This document shows, one piece after another, positions 11,901 through 23,729 of a stretch of 64,000 nt of DNA (within the stretch, counting starts at the first letter, position 1; each line of letters begins with the position of its first letter). Position numbers and translations under genes: made by a program. The stretch spans positions 21,601,068-21,665,067 of the forward strand of contig CM073538.1 in assembly GCA_037074615.1 (NCBI GenBank). The letters are read 5' to 3'. Origin of the DNA: Leucaena leucocephala (lineage: Eukaryota > Streptophyta > Magnoliopsida > Fabales > Fabaceae). Below the pieces are notes generated by a model. The model was given only the letters and a program-made list of their open reading frames with translations, was not told the DNA's origin and did no database searches.

Positions 11901-14400
11901 AATATTGTTGTTTACTAAATATTAATAATTATTTTATAGCAATAATTCCAATCTTTAATTTACCACGATGGAAATAGTTAGTTCCTTCCGTGAATGACAT
12001 AAGTTATTTCTATTGTCCAGAAAGTGTTATCTAAACTCTCAACATTTGATGCATATACCAAAAAATTTTCCTTTGAATTATTTTTTTTACACAATATGCA
12101 TTTTCTTAAAGTATAACTAATTAACTTTATCACTTAACTTAGTTTTTTAAGCAACTAGTTAAGGACTTGATAATTAACGATGTATATAGAGAGAGTCATA
12201 CGGTCAATATTAAAAATTTTTGAGAGGTCTAAAATACAAGGGGATTAGTTACAGTGACATTTGAACTGTAATTATAAATAGTAAATGATTGGATAAATAT
12301 ATAATATTTTTTTAGTAAATAGTAGACATGTCAAGTTTCGATTTGATATATAGAACGTCTTATTTGGATGTCTACACATGGAGATATGGTTTTTTTAAGT
12401 TGGGACCAGAAATGCTGGAATCAGGGGAAAGACGCTGGATAAACAGTAAAATTAAAATGTTGACTGACATTGATTTGATCAAGGCATGATTAATAAGTTA
12501 TTTTTTCCTGAAATAGCATTAAGTTAGCTTTGTGTGACAATTTAAACCACTTCATTTCGATTTTTCTAGAATTAGTTATGATTTTTCAAAGTTAGGTCAC
12601 TTCTCTGAAATTTGCACAATGAACAGTATTCGCTAGAGTAAAATTTTAGATTGTATAATTTGACTTCAATGACCTTAAAAGTAATTCCAGATGCTACCGT
12701 TTGGCCCCTAAGATGTAAGAAAATTAGGATGTTATATTTTGAAAAACTAACTAACTTTATTCAGTACAAAGCGCAAGTTATCAAATTGTTAAACTGTATT
12801 TTTCGTAATATATTTCAAATTAAATATCATTGTACCTTAATGATATTTTTAAAGCAAACTAACAGTTATCAGCTGTAATCTAAGAACCTGGAAAAATTAT
12901 TTTAACACCTCCATATTCCCACATATGATTTTCTAAAATGTATAAATGTAAGAGAAAAATTACCTCAGGTTATTACATAATAGTTTGATTAACGGTTATA
13001 TAAAGTGATATTTTTTCACTTGAAGTGAGATTATTATCATTATCATCATGATATACAGTGAAAAATAATCATGAAAAAATTATTGATAGATGATATTGGT
13101 TACAATACCAAGCGTTAAAAAGTTAGACATAATGCATAAGTAGTTTTTTTTGTTTACTCATGTACGTAAGTTCTGTTTGTGTTTCTTCAGATAAAAGGAA
13201 GGAAACTTTCCTTAACCAGGAAGAGTTTCTTTACACATCTTCGTCTCTCTCTTTTTCAAGAACAAAAAAAACTCAGTTTTGGAAAGATGCAATGAGTGCC
13301 TATAAAATTGAAAAGAAAAAAAATAAAGCATATCGTAGGGAAGGCATATATAATGTCTCTGCATGGTTCAATCTTTTGCTTTAAAACGACATGCTTCGTC
13401 CCGCAGTTTTATCCCCATGCTTTGGCTCTCCCAATCTCTCTTTTACAAAAACAACAATGTAATCAATAACATGATTAATAATAGAGAAATCATTCATTTC
13501 CATCGTAATTAAAAACAGGACGTCGTATTTTAATTATCTTCTTTCTATAGTTGCCTGAAATTAAATAATATTATTTCAAAGTTTGTTGAGTCCTTTGAGA
13601 CGAAGTGGTCTTTATGCTTTGCTTGGCATGGCCCTACCAAAAGAGAGATGGAGTGGCTGCCGAGTTATGCTTAACGAATAAGAAACTTTGCCATTGACCC
13701 CCAAATCTTTTACCAAAAGGACTTGCCTTCAACCCTGCCATTATTATTTTTTATGTTTTGCATTATATTGTATATATTAAGATTAAAGACATACGATGTT
13801 GTTTTATTTTCCTACAAATGTTTGCTCAAAAGAAGTGATCATATCCCATAATAATTTTAATTTTGATATAATGTCAATGGAGATAACCATGCCATTTCAA
13901 GGCATGGATTGTTTGAATCATTACTCTCTCATGTATGTGATGTTAATTAGTGTAGGACATTATACCAAAATATAGCAACATAATGCTATTTTGGTATTTT
14001 GTTTTTCAATCCATGCAACCAAACATTGATGATCAAAATTGAAGTTATGAGTATTTGAATTTGGCTGTAGGTTCATAGTTTTCTTTTCCGCGCGTTTACA
14101 TTGATGGTTAATCGGTTATCAGTGAAGTCGATTTGGTTCAATTTGAATTAATTTTTTGAACTATACTGAAATTTGAATTATTATAATTATTAGTAGAGCT
14201 TTTTCTTCTTTTAATTGATGCAGTACTTGTGACTAATTTATTGTTTATCTTCCTTTTTTTATATATATTTTGTCACTCTTTTCCCTTCTATTATTCATTA
14301 TTTTTTGTAATTTCAAATCGATATGTCAATTAAAATTAAGTACAAATTGAATCCTTACTCTGTTTACACCATTCTCAATTCCATTTACTATCAGGATTCG
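8945..14400. other. Intergenic, no gene recognised
   Basis: AT-rich spacer of about 5.5 kb. It holds short chance ORFs, a TA microsatellite near 11030-11050, and a less AT-rich patch near 9245-9480 whose translations match nothing I know. A GC dinucleotide run at 10012-10020 is isolated. I see no RNA gene. Confidence 0.5.
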
Positions 14401-14407
14401 GGATCAT

Positions 14408-14652
14408 TTTAGAGGCTAGTTTTTTTTTTTTGGTTACCCACCTGGTTGACCTGAGCTTTGCCCCGACTATATCTGAATTTGACCCGCGTCATGTACCTGG
14501 TTATAGTGGGTGAGTCTCCCAATAGGGATTTTTTGCATACGTTAAGACTCAAACTCGAGGCCTTATTTAGGCGATACCAAATTGCTTAACCCTCGGACTA
14601 ACCCCCGTTGATTTTTAGAATAAATTAAACTTTAAACTTTAGAGGCTAGTTT
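14408..14652 (-). mobile_element. tRNA-derived SINE with intact 15-bp target-site duplication
   Basis: A 215-bp insert (14423-14637) is flanked by identical 15-mers TTTAGAGGCTAGTTT at 14408-14422 and 14638-14652. Read on the minus strand it has an A-box-like TTAGTCCGAGGGTTAAG, a B-box-like GAGTTTGAGTC about 40 bases on, and ends in a poly(A) tract (poly-T at 14421-14431 on the plus strand). Head, A-tail and matching duplications are the signature of LINE-mobilised SINE insertion. About 30 bases lie 5' of the A box, which is longer than usual. Confidence 0.75.
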
Positions 14653-14654
14653 AA

Positions 14655-14825
14655 ACGTTTTTTTTTATACAAAATTTTTTAGAAATGGTTAGACTCACCT
14701 ACTATCTAAAGGTAGGGCGATGTCTCCCTTTCTCCTAGACAATATTAATATTAGATAGGGTAAGCCGTCTATTACCTTCAAACATAAATTTAAATACTTA
14801 GAAACTATGATTTAAACTTTAAAAG
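14655..14825 (+). repeat. Dispersed repeat family R1, copy A
   Basis: Shares an ordered set of blocks with copies at 18005-18165, 59195-59320 and (reverse) 59735-59905. The blocks are an AATTTTTTAGAAA-type start, ACTCACCTACTATCTAAAGG, CTCCCTTTCTCCTAG, AATATTAGATAGGGTAAG and AAACATAAATTTAAATACTTAG. It abuts the right target duplication of the SINE. Class unknown. Confidence 0.5.
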
Positions 14826-15009
14826 GGTGACACAACAATGCTTGAGAATAACGTAGGTATATAAGAATAAATTAAATGTTAGCAAATATTTGGGCTAAGG
14901 CCCATTTTTACCAAAAAATGTTCAATGTGAGCAAAGTCATATAACAAAAAAAAATTGTACCAAAAAAAACACGTCATCAAATTAAATGATATTGCGCATG
15001 TGACAAAAA

Positions 15010-15115
15010 TTTTGTTAGGAAGGATAAAATTTACTTCGGTAATTTTTACGTCTAAAAAAAATTAGTTTTTAAATTACAGATTAAGGGATACCATATAGTT
15101 TCTATCAATAAAAAT
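15010..15115 (+). repeat. Partial copy of the 6.8-7.0 kb SINE-like repeat
   Basis: Plus-strand match to the minus-strand body at 6800-6905 (TTACTTCGGTAATTTTTACG, then GGGATACCATATAG). The tRNA-like head is missing, so this is 5'-truncated. Confidence 0.4.
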
Positions 15116-15623
15116 GATATTTCCCACTTTTGTATAATAAACCTCAATTGGTTTATTCTTTTAACATAAAACTATTACCTTTCTTTATCACATTATAAAC
15201 ACCCTGACGTAGTTGTTGCTATTTTTAAATTTTTTTAGTTGTTGCTATTTAACCAAAAGTTTTTTTTGTTAAAATAGTTTAAACATAAAGATGTTTTTCT
15301 TTTTGCTAAGCATTTAATTATATTGGAGGCAATTTTATTTAAGATAACACTAAATATGCCCACCTCTTTTAATAAAGATTTGAAACTTAACTTTTTATAT
15401 TGTGAGGGATTAAATCTTCTTATTAGGCCTAACTCCTGTTAAAAATAGAAAGATATTTTTTCTTTTATACAAATAATAAAAAGAGAGATTTCGCTAAACC
15501 CTTAAATCATGGATGAGTTCATTATTTTTAAAAATTTCTTATAACAAAAAAAATAGAAAGATGTTTTTTTTTGTTACAAAACCAGAAAGATGTTACTTAA
15601 AAAAGCTGGCACTCCGGAACCAA

Positions 15624-15750
15624 TGGGCCTATAGCATTGAAGGGTTACCATTTATTGGGCCCATGAGCCCAATAAAGGTTGAGGATACCTTAGTGGGCCT
15701 CTTGGGTTTGGGTCAAGATTCTACATGTCTCCATAGAGCATAGGGTTTTA
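15624..15750 (+). promoter_or_regulatory. TIM8 promoter: three site II elements and a telo-box-like motif
   Basis: TGGGCC site II elements occur at 15624-15629, 15656-15661 (within a palindromic TGGGCCCA) and 15694-15699, followed by TAGGGTTT at 15741-15748, about 90 bases before the TIM8 ATG. Site II elements with telo-boxes are known in promoters of plant nuclear genes for mitochondrial and ribosomal proteins, and TCP factors bind site II. Motifs are seen; regulation is inferred. Confidence 0.65.
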
Positions 15751-15839
15751 GCCTTCTTTGACCGCGCAACTCTTGGGGTTTTGTCATTCGTGAAGATTGG
15801 TGGGAAATTTGATTGCGAGAACTCCAACCTACCATCCTC

Positions 15840-17098
15840 ATGGATAATTCAGCTCTTGGATCGGCTGAATTGCAACAATTTATAGCTGTAAGTCTTCGTT
15901 TCGTTTCTATCTTGTGTTCCTTGCTATTTAATTTCTATGAAACTCGAAGCAAAGAAAGAGCAGATCGAATTGAGAATTTCGATTTATGCGATTAGTTTTC
16001 TAGCGGACTCTTAATTGCTGTTATTCGTGGTAGATTTGATTACGGCGAACCTTTTCCATTCCCATGCACCTCTTTATTTTATTTTTTGTGGTTCTCTTGC
16101 TCATCTGAGCGAATTACTCCTGCGGTTTCCCAGTATACTGGACTCATCACATACAAATTGATATGAATACCACATGAATGTTGCAATAGTTCCACGAATT
16201 CTCAATTTATTAGATTATGCCGAGCAGTCGAGCCTAATATGAGGAAACCCAGTTGGTATAACTGGGATTGTTGTAATAACAAAGTGAGAACTGTTTAGAG
16301 AGGCAATGTGGCGGCCCTGTAAATTTAGGTTCTCTTTCTGGGTCAAAAGCTGTACTTTGCTTGCGTGTTCAGTTTTTCAGCCCGACGTGTATTACTAGTT
16401 TTATGGTTTTTTTGTTCAACCATTGAAAATGTAACTGAATTTAGTGAAAACAAAAGTACATGTAATGATGTATAATTTCTGTGGATTATTTTTATTTTTA
16501 TTTTTATTTTTTTTGCCTTTTCAATGTCAAAACTCTTATGTGAATCCTATGCAGCATTAATCAATGCCTTTCTTGCTGACACAATGGAGCTTCTGATCAC
16601 TAGAATCCTTTCTAGACTGCTGCTTTTGTGCCATCTTCCTGAATAACGATTTGCAGTTTCGACCATCCTTCCCTTCCTGTTATTAAGACAAACTAGAGAT
16701 TTTATATATAATATTATTAATATTGATATATTGATACAATTTGTTGCTCCACCTTATCATATGCACTTCCTCCTTGTTTATTCCTTCCTTACTGTGAAAT
16801 ATGGGAGATACTTCTCCATAATCTTTCTGTATAAGGAAGAAGATTTATCCTTGCTTGATTGAGAAGTAATTTGGTGTATTTGTTACATTGACTTTGTTCT
16901 GCAATGCAGCAAGAAAAGGAAAGAGCGATGGTTAATGAAATGGTGGGCAAGCTGACAAGTGCTTGCTGGGATAAATGCATCACGGGCACCCCTGGAAGCA
17001 AGTTCAGTTCAAGTGAATCTACTTGTCTCTCGAATTGTGCACAGCGTTACATGGACTTGAGCATTCTTATCATGAAACGGTTTCAGAGCATGCAATGA
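15840..17098 (+). CDS. TIM8: Mitochondrial import inner membrane translocase subunit TIM8
   Basis: Two exons, 15840-15887 and 16910-17098, separated by a 1022-bp GT-AG intron, encode 78 residues, the usual length. The protein is a small Tim chaperone of the mitochondrial intermembrane space. The twin CX3C motifs, C-WDK-C and C-LSN-C, form the two disulfides and are separated by the conserved TGTPGSKFSSSEST stretch. The second exon starts QEKERAMVNEMV and ends MKRFQSMQ. In the TIM8-TIM13 complex it escorts hydrophobic precursors such as TIM23 across the intermembrane space. Exon 1 (MDNSALGSAELQQFIA) supplies the start. Intact; the promoter just upstream is of the type used by genes for mitochondrial proteins. 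Confidence 0.95.
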
Positions 17099-18004
17099 AG
17101 ATAATGGGCAACAGACGTTTTTTAAACGCCTATTATTCTGCTTGATCATCATCAATGCTACTGTTTTCCAATTTTTGGAATTAATTTATAGTTTGTCGAG
17201 ATTATTACCTCAGGATATTCGTTTCACGTATTTCTGAATCATGTAAAATAACCCTTCTTAAATATGATGGGTGACTTACAGGCTTGGGAGCAACCTAGCT
17301 TTAATTCATCAAATTTGTGCATCAAAATCAATAGTATTTTATTTGAGATCTTAGTAATGAATCTGCAATTATTCTGTTGCAAGACAATTTGGTCCCAACA
17401 TGCCGAGTATTTTTTGCCGAGAAAAAAGTTGCTTTTCATGAATAAAAGCGATGCTTGTTCCCAAAAATGGCATAATCAAATGGTAGAAACGTCCATGCCT
17501 GCCAGTTGCATTGGCCCTTCTTTTTTGTGTTGTCCCTTCCTCCTTCTTCTCTCCCTCATTTAACGGATACAGGTTTGATGTTTCTCTCAAAACATTTGAA
17601 CAGGGAAGCACTGTATATTGTTAGTTATAAATATGGTCAAAATTTTACAAAAAAGAAACATGGTCAAATCCTTTAGTAGGGATATAAATATTAGTTTGTG
17701 ATATTGTGAGGAGTAAATTTTTTTCATTAGACTCAATGCCCATTGGTTACGCTATGCATTTTATTAATCTTTTTTATTAAGTATATATATTATATTAAAT
17801 ATAATTTTATTCGAGATCCTGTTAAATATTAAATGTTGATACCTCTCCAGTGAGAATTTAATTTTTAATTCTCCATATTATAAGAGACTAGTACTTCGTA
17901 GATCCAATCCCGTTGGTCATCGTGCACTTTAAAATACTATTGCTAGCCATTGAACAGTGTTTGGGTTTGTCCCTAAATCAGTGCCCAACTTGGGCTTTAT
18001 TTTT

Positions 18005-18165
18005 TTATAAATAAATTTTTAAAAAGAGGTTGGGTTTACTCACTCTCTAAGGGTAGGATAAAATATTCCTTTCTCCTAGGTGATAACAATATCGGGTAGG
18101 ACAAACTGTCAATTACACTCAAACGTAAATTTAAGCATCCAAGAGCTAAAATATTTTTTCAAATA
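18005..18165 (+). repeat. Dispersed repeat family R1, copy B
   Basis: Same block order as copy A at 14655: TTTACTCACTCTCTAAGGG, TTCCTTTCTCCTAGGTGAT, ATCGGGTAGGACAAACTGTC, CAAACGTAAATTTAAGCATC. Best preserved of the four copies. Confidence 0.55.
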
Positions 18166-18539
18166 CCACAACTGTAACCATAATAAAGTGATTCTCCCCA
18201 AAGATTAAACACGCTTCAAATAGTCATATGTCTTACTTTTAGCTAACTGAACCTATTAATAATGGGTAACCTGAACTTCATTTTGTAGCCTATATTATTG
18301 CTCAACCTACGGAAGACCTAAGGCCCAGCCATGTTGGGCCAGGCTGGTCCCAAGTTGGTACCCAAGATTAAGGGCCAAGAAGATAATTGTAATGACCTCT
18401 TTGGGCTAAGATTTGGTACAGAATTTTGTTGTGTCTAGATTAATGGGTTGCGCTAATTTTATTTTATTAATGGGCCGACCTTTTAGTTATTTTGTTATTA
18501 TTTTTATTTAACTACATGTACAATTAAACATAGATAAAA

Positions 18540-18735
18540 GAGTTGGTGCATATAGTAAAAAATAAACTCATATCTCATAAATATGTAAGTTCGATTCCTG
18601 CTGCCATTATAAGGCCTCCTTTAATAAATGATCTCATAAATTTTCTATAAGTGTTCTCTAAATTTTAAAGCTGTACCCTAACTTTAATAGGGAATTGATG
18701 TCAAATACATTTAAATTTTTTTATACAAAAAAAAT
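18540..18735 (+). mobile_element. tRNA-derived SINE-like element
   Basis: A tRNA-like head with B box AGTTCGATTCC at 18588-18598 is followed by a body that recurs at 53163-53345 (minus strand, including the head) and at about 1735-1845 (plus strand, 3' part only), and it ends in an A-rich tail. I found no clear target duplication. Recurrence plus a B box supports a SINE family. Confidence 0.6.
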
Positions 18736-19239
18736 AGAGAAGGAGAGACACGAACACGAAATTTAGATCTAGTTAATATTATTTAGAAAAATGCATAATT
18801 AAACATTATCATTCTTTCTTGTACCATTTGTCCGTACCAAACCAATGTCAACTGATTTCATTTCATTCTATTTCTTTTACTCTTGTCCACGATCAAACGA
18901 GTTCTTAAATCCTAGTTTTTATTATTTGGCTTTTGTCTTAAAATTAAACAATTCGAGCATGCAAAATTGTAAATTACAGATTGTTACGAAGATATGCTCT
19001 GAGCCGCTGATCAGTTGAAATATTATTTCGTGAGGAAAAGCGGTCGGGCGTTTTTGGTGGAGCCAATTTACTGCCCATATTCGGGTTGATATTGGTAATT
19101 TAATTCATATTTAGTTTAAGAAGTTAACCTTATTATGCTTACTAAAAATTCTGACGTAAGCTACAAAAATAAATAATTTATTCTCCCCCTTTATTAACTT
19201 TAAGTAATACTCCTTGATTATAATATATAAGTTAGTTGA

Positions 19240-19345
19240 AAGGTTAAATTTTATTTTAAATATAAAATTTCAATCAATTTTATATATAATATTTATCATT
19301 TTTAAATTAATTTATTTAATTATAAATTAATATATAATTTATTTA
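19240..19345 (+). repeat. AT-rich MITE-like repeat, first of three possible copies
   Basis: The block around ATTTATCATTTTTAAATTAA and ATTATAAATTAATATATAAT resembles the reverse complement of 35060-35150, and more loosely of 52975-53045. Low complexity makes chance similarity a real concern. Confidence 0.3.
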
Positions 19346-19814
19346 ACTAATTTTTATATCAAGTATAACAAATATTAAGTATAATAAAGAGTATCACTAT
19401 ATAGATGGCACGAGAAAATCAAAGCCAACCTAATCTCGTCTTTCTCTAAATAATAAAAGAAAATAGAAAAGAAGAGAAAAGCAAACATGATCGCAAATAC
19501 GAGTGAAAGAGAAAGCAATGGAAATGAGAATATGCAAAATGCACATACAAATTTCCAACTATCCCTTTCGGCAAATTCTACTTTTCTTCCTTTAATGCGC
19601 ACACATTCTACTTTGGACGACTTAAGAGATCACCACACGTTAAATTCACCAACTATCATATATATTATCATTAAAGCAGGATTCGATCACCAAAAGACAC
19701 ATTATTTCCCTGTCAACCCCAACCCAAATCTATCTTTTATTTACCTTTCGTTCCCCCCTTTTTCCCTTTTTACTCTTTTCCCTTTTTCATTTACACCAAG
19801 GAAATTGTATCACC

Positions 19815-22800
19815 CTATACAGCCGCCTCTGTTGAGAACCCACCTCTGCCACTAATAATCCCATTTGATTCCCCAACTTCAGAACTTGTGTCCCACCTTC
19901 TGCTTCTTCTTTCCCAGTTTGAGTGCTCAACAACATATGAACCATCTTTAAGAAGATTCCTGCCTAAATACTGGGACCTTTCAGATAATTCACTATCCAT
20001 GACAAGTCCTTCATATGTGTTAGAGTCATCTTTGGATTCACCTTCTTCGTTATCAGCCTCGTTGGAATCCGGCCTTCCCGAGTCCATGCGACTTGAAGGT
20101 TTTCTCGTTACAGGGCTGACAGACCCAAGATTCATTCTTTTAGAAGGACCTAATGCCTCCTTGGGAACCTTAGCTCTGAACTTGTTCTTGGATGGAGGAA
20201 TGCTAGTGCAGAATACTTCCTTGAAGTTCCCAAGTGTCCCTTTGTTATATGGGTTGTCCTGTATATCATACCGGTATCGGAAATTCTCATATGTAGTCTA
20301 CAAATTAAAAACAAAAGGGATTATCATTCACATGTCAGTGAACTTGAAATGAACATATAAAAGTGGAAGTTGAAAAACATCCATGTCATCATATATAGAA
20401 TATTAAATAGTACTAAAGTTTAAGGTTTTTTTTTGTCTGTCTAAAACATGTTGGAAGTGACTTTGAGTTAAATGAGTACTCAAACCTGGTTTGTGCTGAT
20501 GAGATATGTATGGAAAACTGTGAGGCCACCGACAAACCATACACAAATAAAGGTGTAGATTATTAGTGCAATGGAGGCAGGAGTTTCGATCATCGCTCTC
20601 CAGATTGATATCTCCTCTGAATCCATTATTCTCGAGATGTATACCCAGCAAAAGGCATGCACATACAAGCAAAGGACAGTTGTGGAGACGACAAACATGT
20701 AGAAAAACCGGTAATTTCGCTGCAGCCAAGAAGCAAAAGAAAACTGACTTATCCCCGTCATGATTATATTCATATCTACTATTACCATAATAGTTTATTA
20801 ATAGGATCACATCCTTGGGGTTATACCACAGTAATTTATGCCGTGAAATCAGAAAATATCCAAAATTGCAATATCCATGCAAAAAAGCCATCTAGTTCTA
20901 TTTCCAGCAGAAGCAAAAAGAAAAAAGAAATGGATTCAGCAAAATTGTCAGCACACAATATCTAGAGCAGTCACGTGATGAGCATATGAATTGGTTGTAT
21001 TCATTCTAGATTCTTCTCATACCGATGTATTTATGCTACTGTGTCATCTTATCATTGAGCCCTAGGCAGTGTTCTTTTAACAACATCACTTTGAAATTCA
21101 GGGCTTAATATATTGTGAAAAAATGGCTTACCAATCCGATACACTGACCCACCCAAGGGCAGTGATGATCAAATCGCTCCACACAGTTATCACACACTGA
21201 ACAATGAGAGCAACGGGGAGGTCTATAATGCTGGCAGGTATCACAATATTTGGTCCTCACAGGCCTACCATTAACAATGACATCCTTTGTCCTTGGCAAA
21301 CGTCGCCTTGGAGACTGTCCATTGTTGATCCTGTCACTAAAATCAGAATCATCTGGTTCCGGAGGATATGCATTACGAGGTATTATGCCAGGATCCCTTG
21401 CCGATGTCATCAGAAGGACAATCAGAGCCTGTGAGACAAATTAAGGTCAATTTTGCAAACCAATCTACGGGAGCATCATTTCTATTCACTTGAATATGGA
21501 AAACAAAGAATAGAAGTTATAAACGGTAAAAACCAATGGTGCAGCAAAATTGATATTTCCATAGATATATCAGAGTTATACGTTGGAAATGATGCCTTTA
21601 ACAATAAAGCACCTCAATATAAAATTCAAAACCCGGATTTATATAAATTACTTTAATCTAAAGATCAGATCTACATCAGAACCCTTCAATTTTTTTGCAC
21701 TTCAAAGGGAACCTAAACTTCTTCGATTCCCTAACTTTCTTATTCCCTCAACCGCCAAGTCAACACTGGGTTCTGTTTCTCCAACTGGCACTTGGGTGGA
21801 AGCATGATTTTTAACAGAACATTGACAAAGATCATGGACATGGTTCAGAATCTTAGCAGTATCAAGGTGTAATTTCTAACGTTATTTACGGAAATCATCA
21901 GAGCTGTTTTAAGTGTTGATGATAGTTACTGAAATATTGCCCCATTTCCAATCTAGATATGGAATGCCTTTCAACTATTCATCAGTGTAATTGTTTTAAA
22001 ACTTCGATTGCGATCTCATCACCAAAGAAAGAAGAACAGAATAATTGCAAAAGTGGCTCTACTCCAATATCATGTGTATGTATCTAAGAACATAGTTATT
22101 GGCATGATCACGAGAATACTTCTCCTTCCAACTTTTAACATTAAAGCTAACCCAACACATGCAACTACTATAAACAGAGGATAGCGACAGTCATTTATGT
22201 GTAAGAAGTCATGGAATGCCTCTAATAGAATGTAATATTGTTGGATGACAGCTTTTGTTGAGCATCTTATAACAAATTATGGTGTTATCATAACTAAACA
22301 AGGCTAGGTCACAGATAACTTACAAATATTGTGAGAGCAATGACTATGACCATTATCAGCACTCCCAAGTGATAAGAAAAATCATCTAACAGCTTTCTGG
22401 CTATGAAAGCGCAGAATACAGCAACAGGAGCAAGAAGAAGGAATAATGTCAGAACTATAGATTTAACATCAGGTCCAAATATCAGTCTTCCCTGAAGTAA
22501 AAACACCTGGAAATAGAAAAAACATCCATGGATTCAGAATTGAAATTAGGAAGATTGCCAATGTAATAGACCAATATCATACAAGCATAAAATGAATTAC
22601 AATGAACAAAGACAACCTGAAACAGCACTTATCTTACAGTCATACTAATTGTAAACAATGTCCACTAATCAATATATCTTGCATAAATGGAATGAATGAA
22701 AGAAGATTTATCTTGCAGATTTATAAGTAAGCTGATGAAATTTAATTACATTGGTTGATAACATAGTGTTAGAGTAAGATTCAATAATTTCTGTGATTTG

Positions 22801-23729
22801 AGTAATTATTACATCATCCATCTATATTTTTTCCCATACCGAATGCCTATATTTGGTCTGATTGTAATGATCTTATCATCTATATACCTACATTTATAGA
22901 ATTATATATAATACTACAACAACAACAATAAATCTTATTCTACCATGTGGGGTTAGCTATATGGATCACACGAAACTACTATGCTTTATCAAAAACTAAA
23001 TCCTACAATTTTTCTTCTTAACATCGTTCCACTTTTAGTTGAGGAGAACATTAGAATGCTTAATTTGCTACAGTATTTTATTTTTGGAATAACAATCATT
23101 AAAAATAGCACATCACAAAGAAAGGGTTCAATCACGGTCTCAGGATTGCAGCACAAACTGCATCCTGGAAAGTAATATACAAGCTGCTGCACTGGTTAGC
23201 TAGCTAAACGGCACCTATTGTCAAATAATATGCTAAATTCAACAGAGCAGATAATCATATAAATGAAAAAAATTTCAAATATTTCTACCATGAACAAAAC
23301 TAACTAAGCGGAGGAGAAAACTCTATCCCACCGTAAAAAAAGAAAATACAGTATCACACAGTTAATGCGAAATGGGAGAATGGGGATCCTAAAGTAATCA
23401 CGCACTCAGCATAAATTTTGTAACAAAGTCCGGCCTTCCCTCTCCAATATCGCATTCAAATACTCCATCAGCTTATCTATCGAAGCCAATATTATCATCC
23501 AGTATCGAAGGCAATACCAGATTGAAGTCGGGAAGCAAAAATCTTCAGGTCAATATCTAAAAATTGACTAGCAGAGATAGACAGAGGGAGAAATAAGGGG
23601 AAAACTTGATCATGAGGCATGAAATGGATCTCTTACATTACTGCCCTTCCAGGTCCGGTAAGTTCTGACGAACGAAGAAGCGCGAATGTCTCCGGCATCC
23701 ACAGAGTAAGAAGCCGCCGCCACGTTCAT
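19815..23729 (-). CDS. DHHC-type protein S-acyltransferase (PAT)
   Basis: Five exons on the minus strand: 23729-23637, 22506-22324, 21428-21132, 20719-20486 and 20297-19815, all phase-consistent, encode 429 residues. The enzyme transfers palmitate to cysteines of membrane-associated proteins. Order of parts: TWKGSN and FLLQGRLIFGPDVKS at the N-terminus; two membrane spans in exon 2 (about residues 45-65 and 75-95); the DPG motif at 104-106; the Cys-rich domain with DHHC at 179-182 followed by PWVGQCIG; two more spans in exon 4; TTYENFRYRY at 270-279; then a long hydrophilic Ser/Glu/Arg-rich tail. The length and four-span layout fit the Arabidopsis PAT01-09 group. All catalytic cysteines are present. 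The start is the first ATG of exon 1; splice sites are canonical throughout. The exact Arabidopsis orthologue cannot be fixed without alignment. Confidence 0.95.
22914..23050 (-). mobile_element. 3' end fragment of the same RTE-like LINE family, inside a PAT intron
   Basis: On the plus strand, ACAACAACAATAAATCTTAT, GGGGTTAGCTATATGGATCA and TTTATCAAAAACTAAATCC align block for block with the LINE tail at 5290-5390. Only the last ~130 bases are present, as expected for an extreme 5' truncation. It lies in the first intron of the S-acyltransferase, in the same orientation as the gene. Confidence 0.7.

Larger units (their letters stand above)
17099..19814. other. Intergenic between TIM8 and the S-acyltransferase
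   Basis: Contains the TIM8 3' region, repeat R1 copy B (18005-18165), a SINE-like element (18540-18735) and an AT-rich MITE-like stretch (19240-19345). Pyrimidine-rich DNA at 19740-19800 is probably 3' UTR of the minus-strand S-acyltransferase. No gene recognised. Confidence 0.5.

Noticed and set aside
18588..18598. tRNA gene at the GTTCGATTCC box
   Set aside because: No cloverleaf can be drawn around it and the sequence recurs at 53.2 kb with a shared body, so it is a SINE head.
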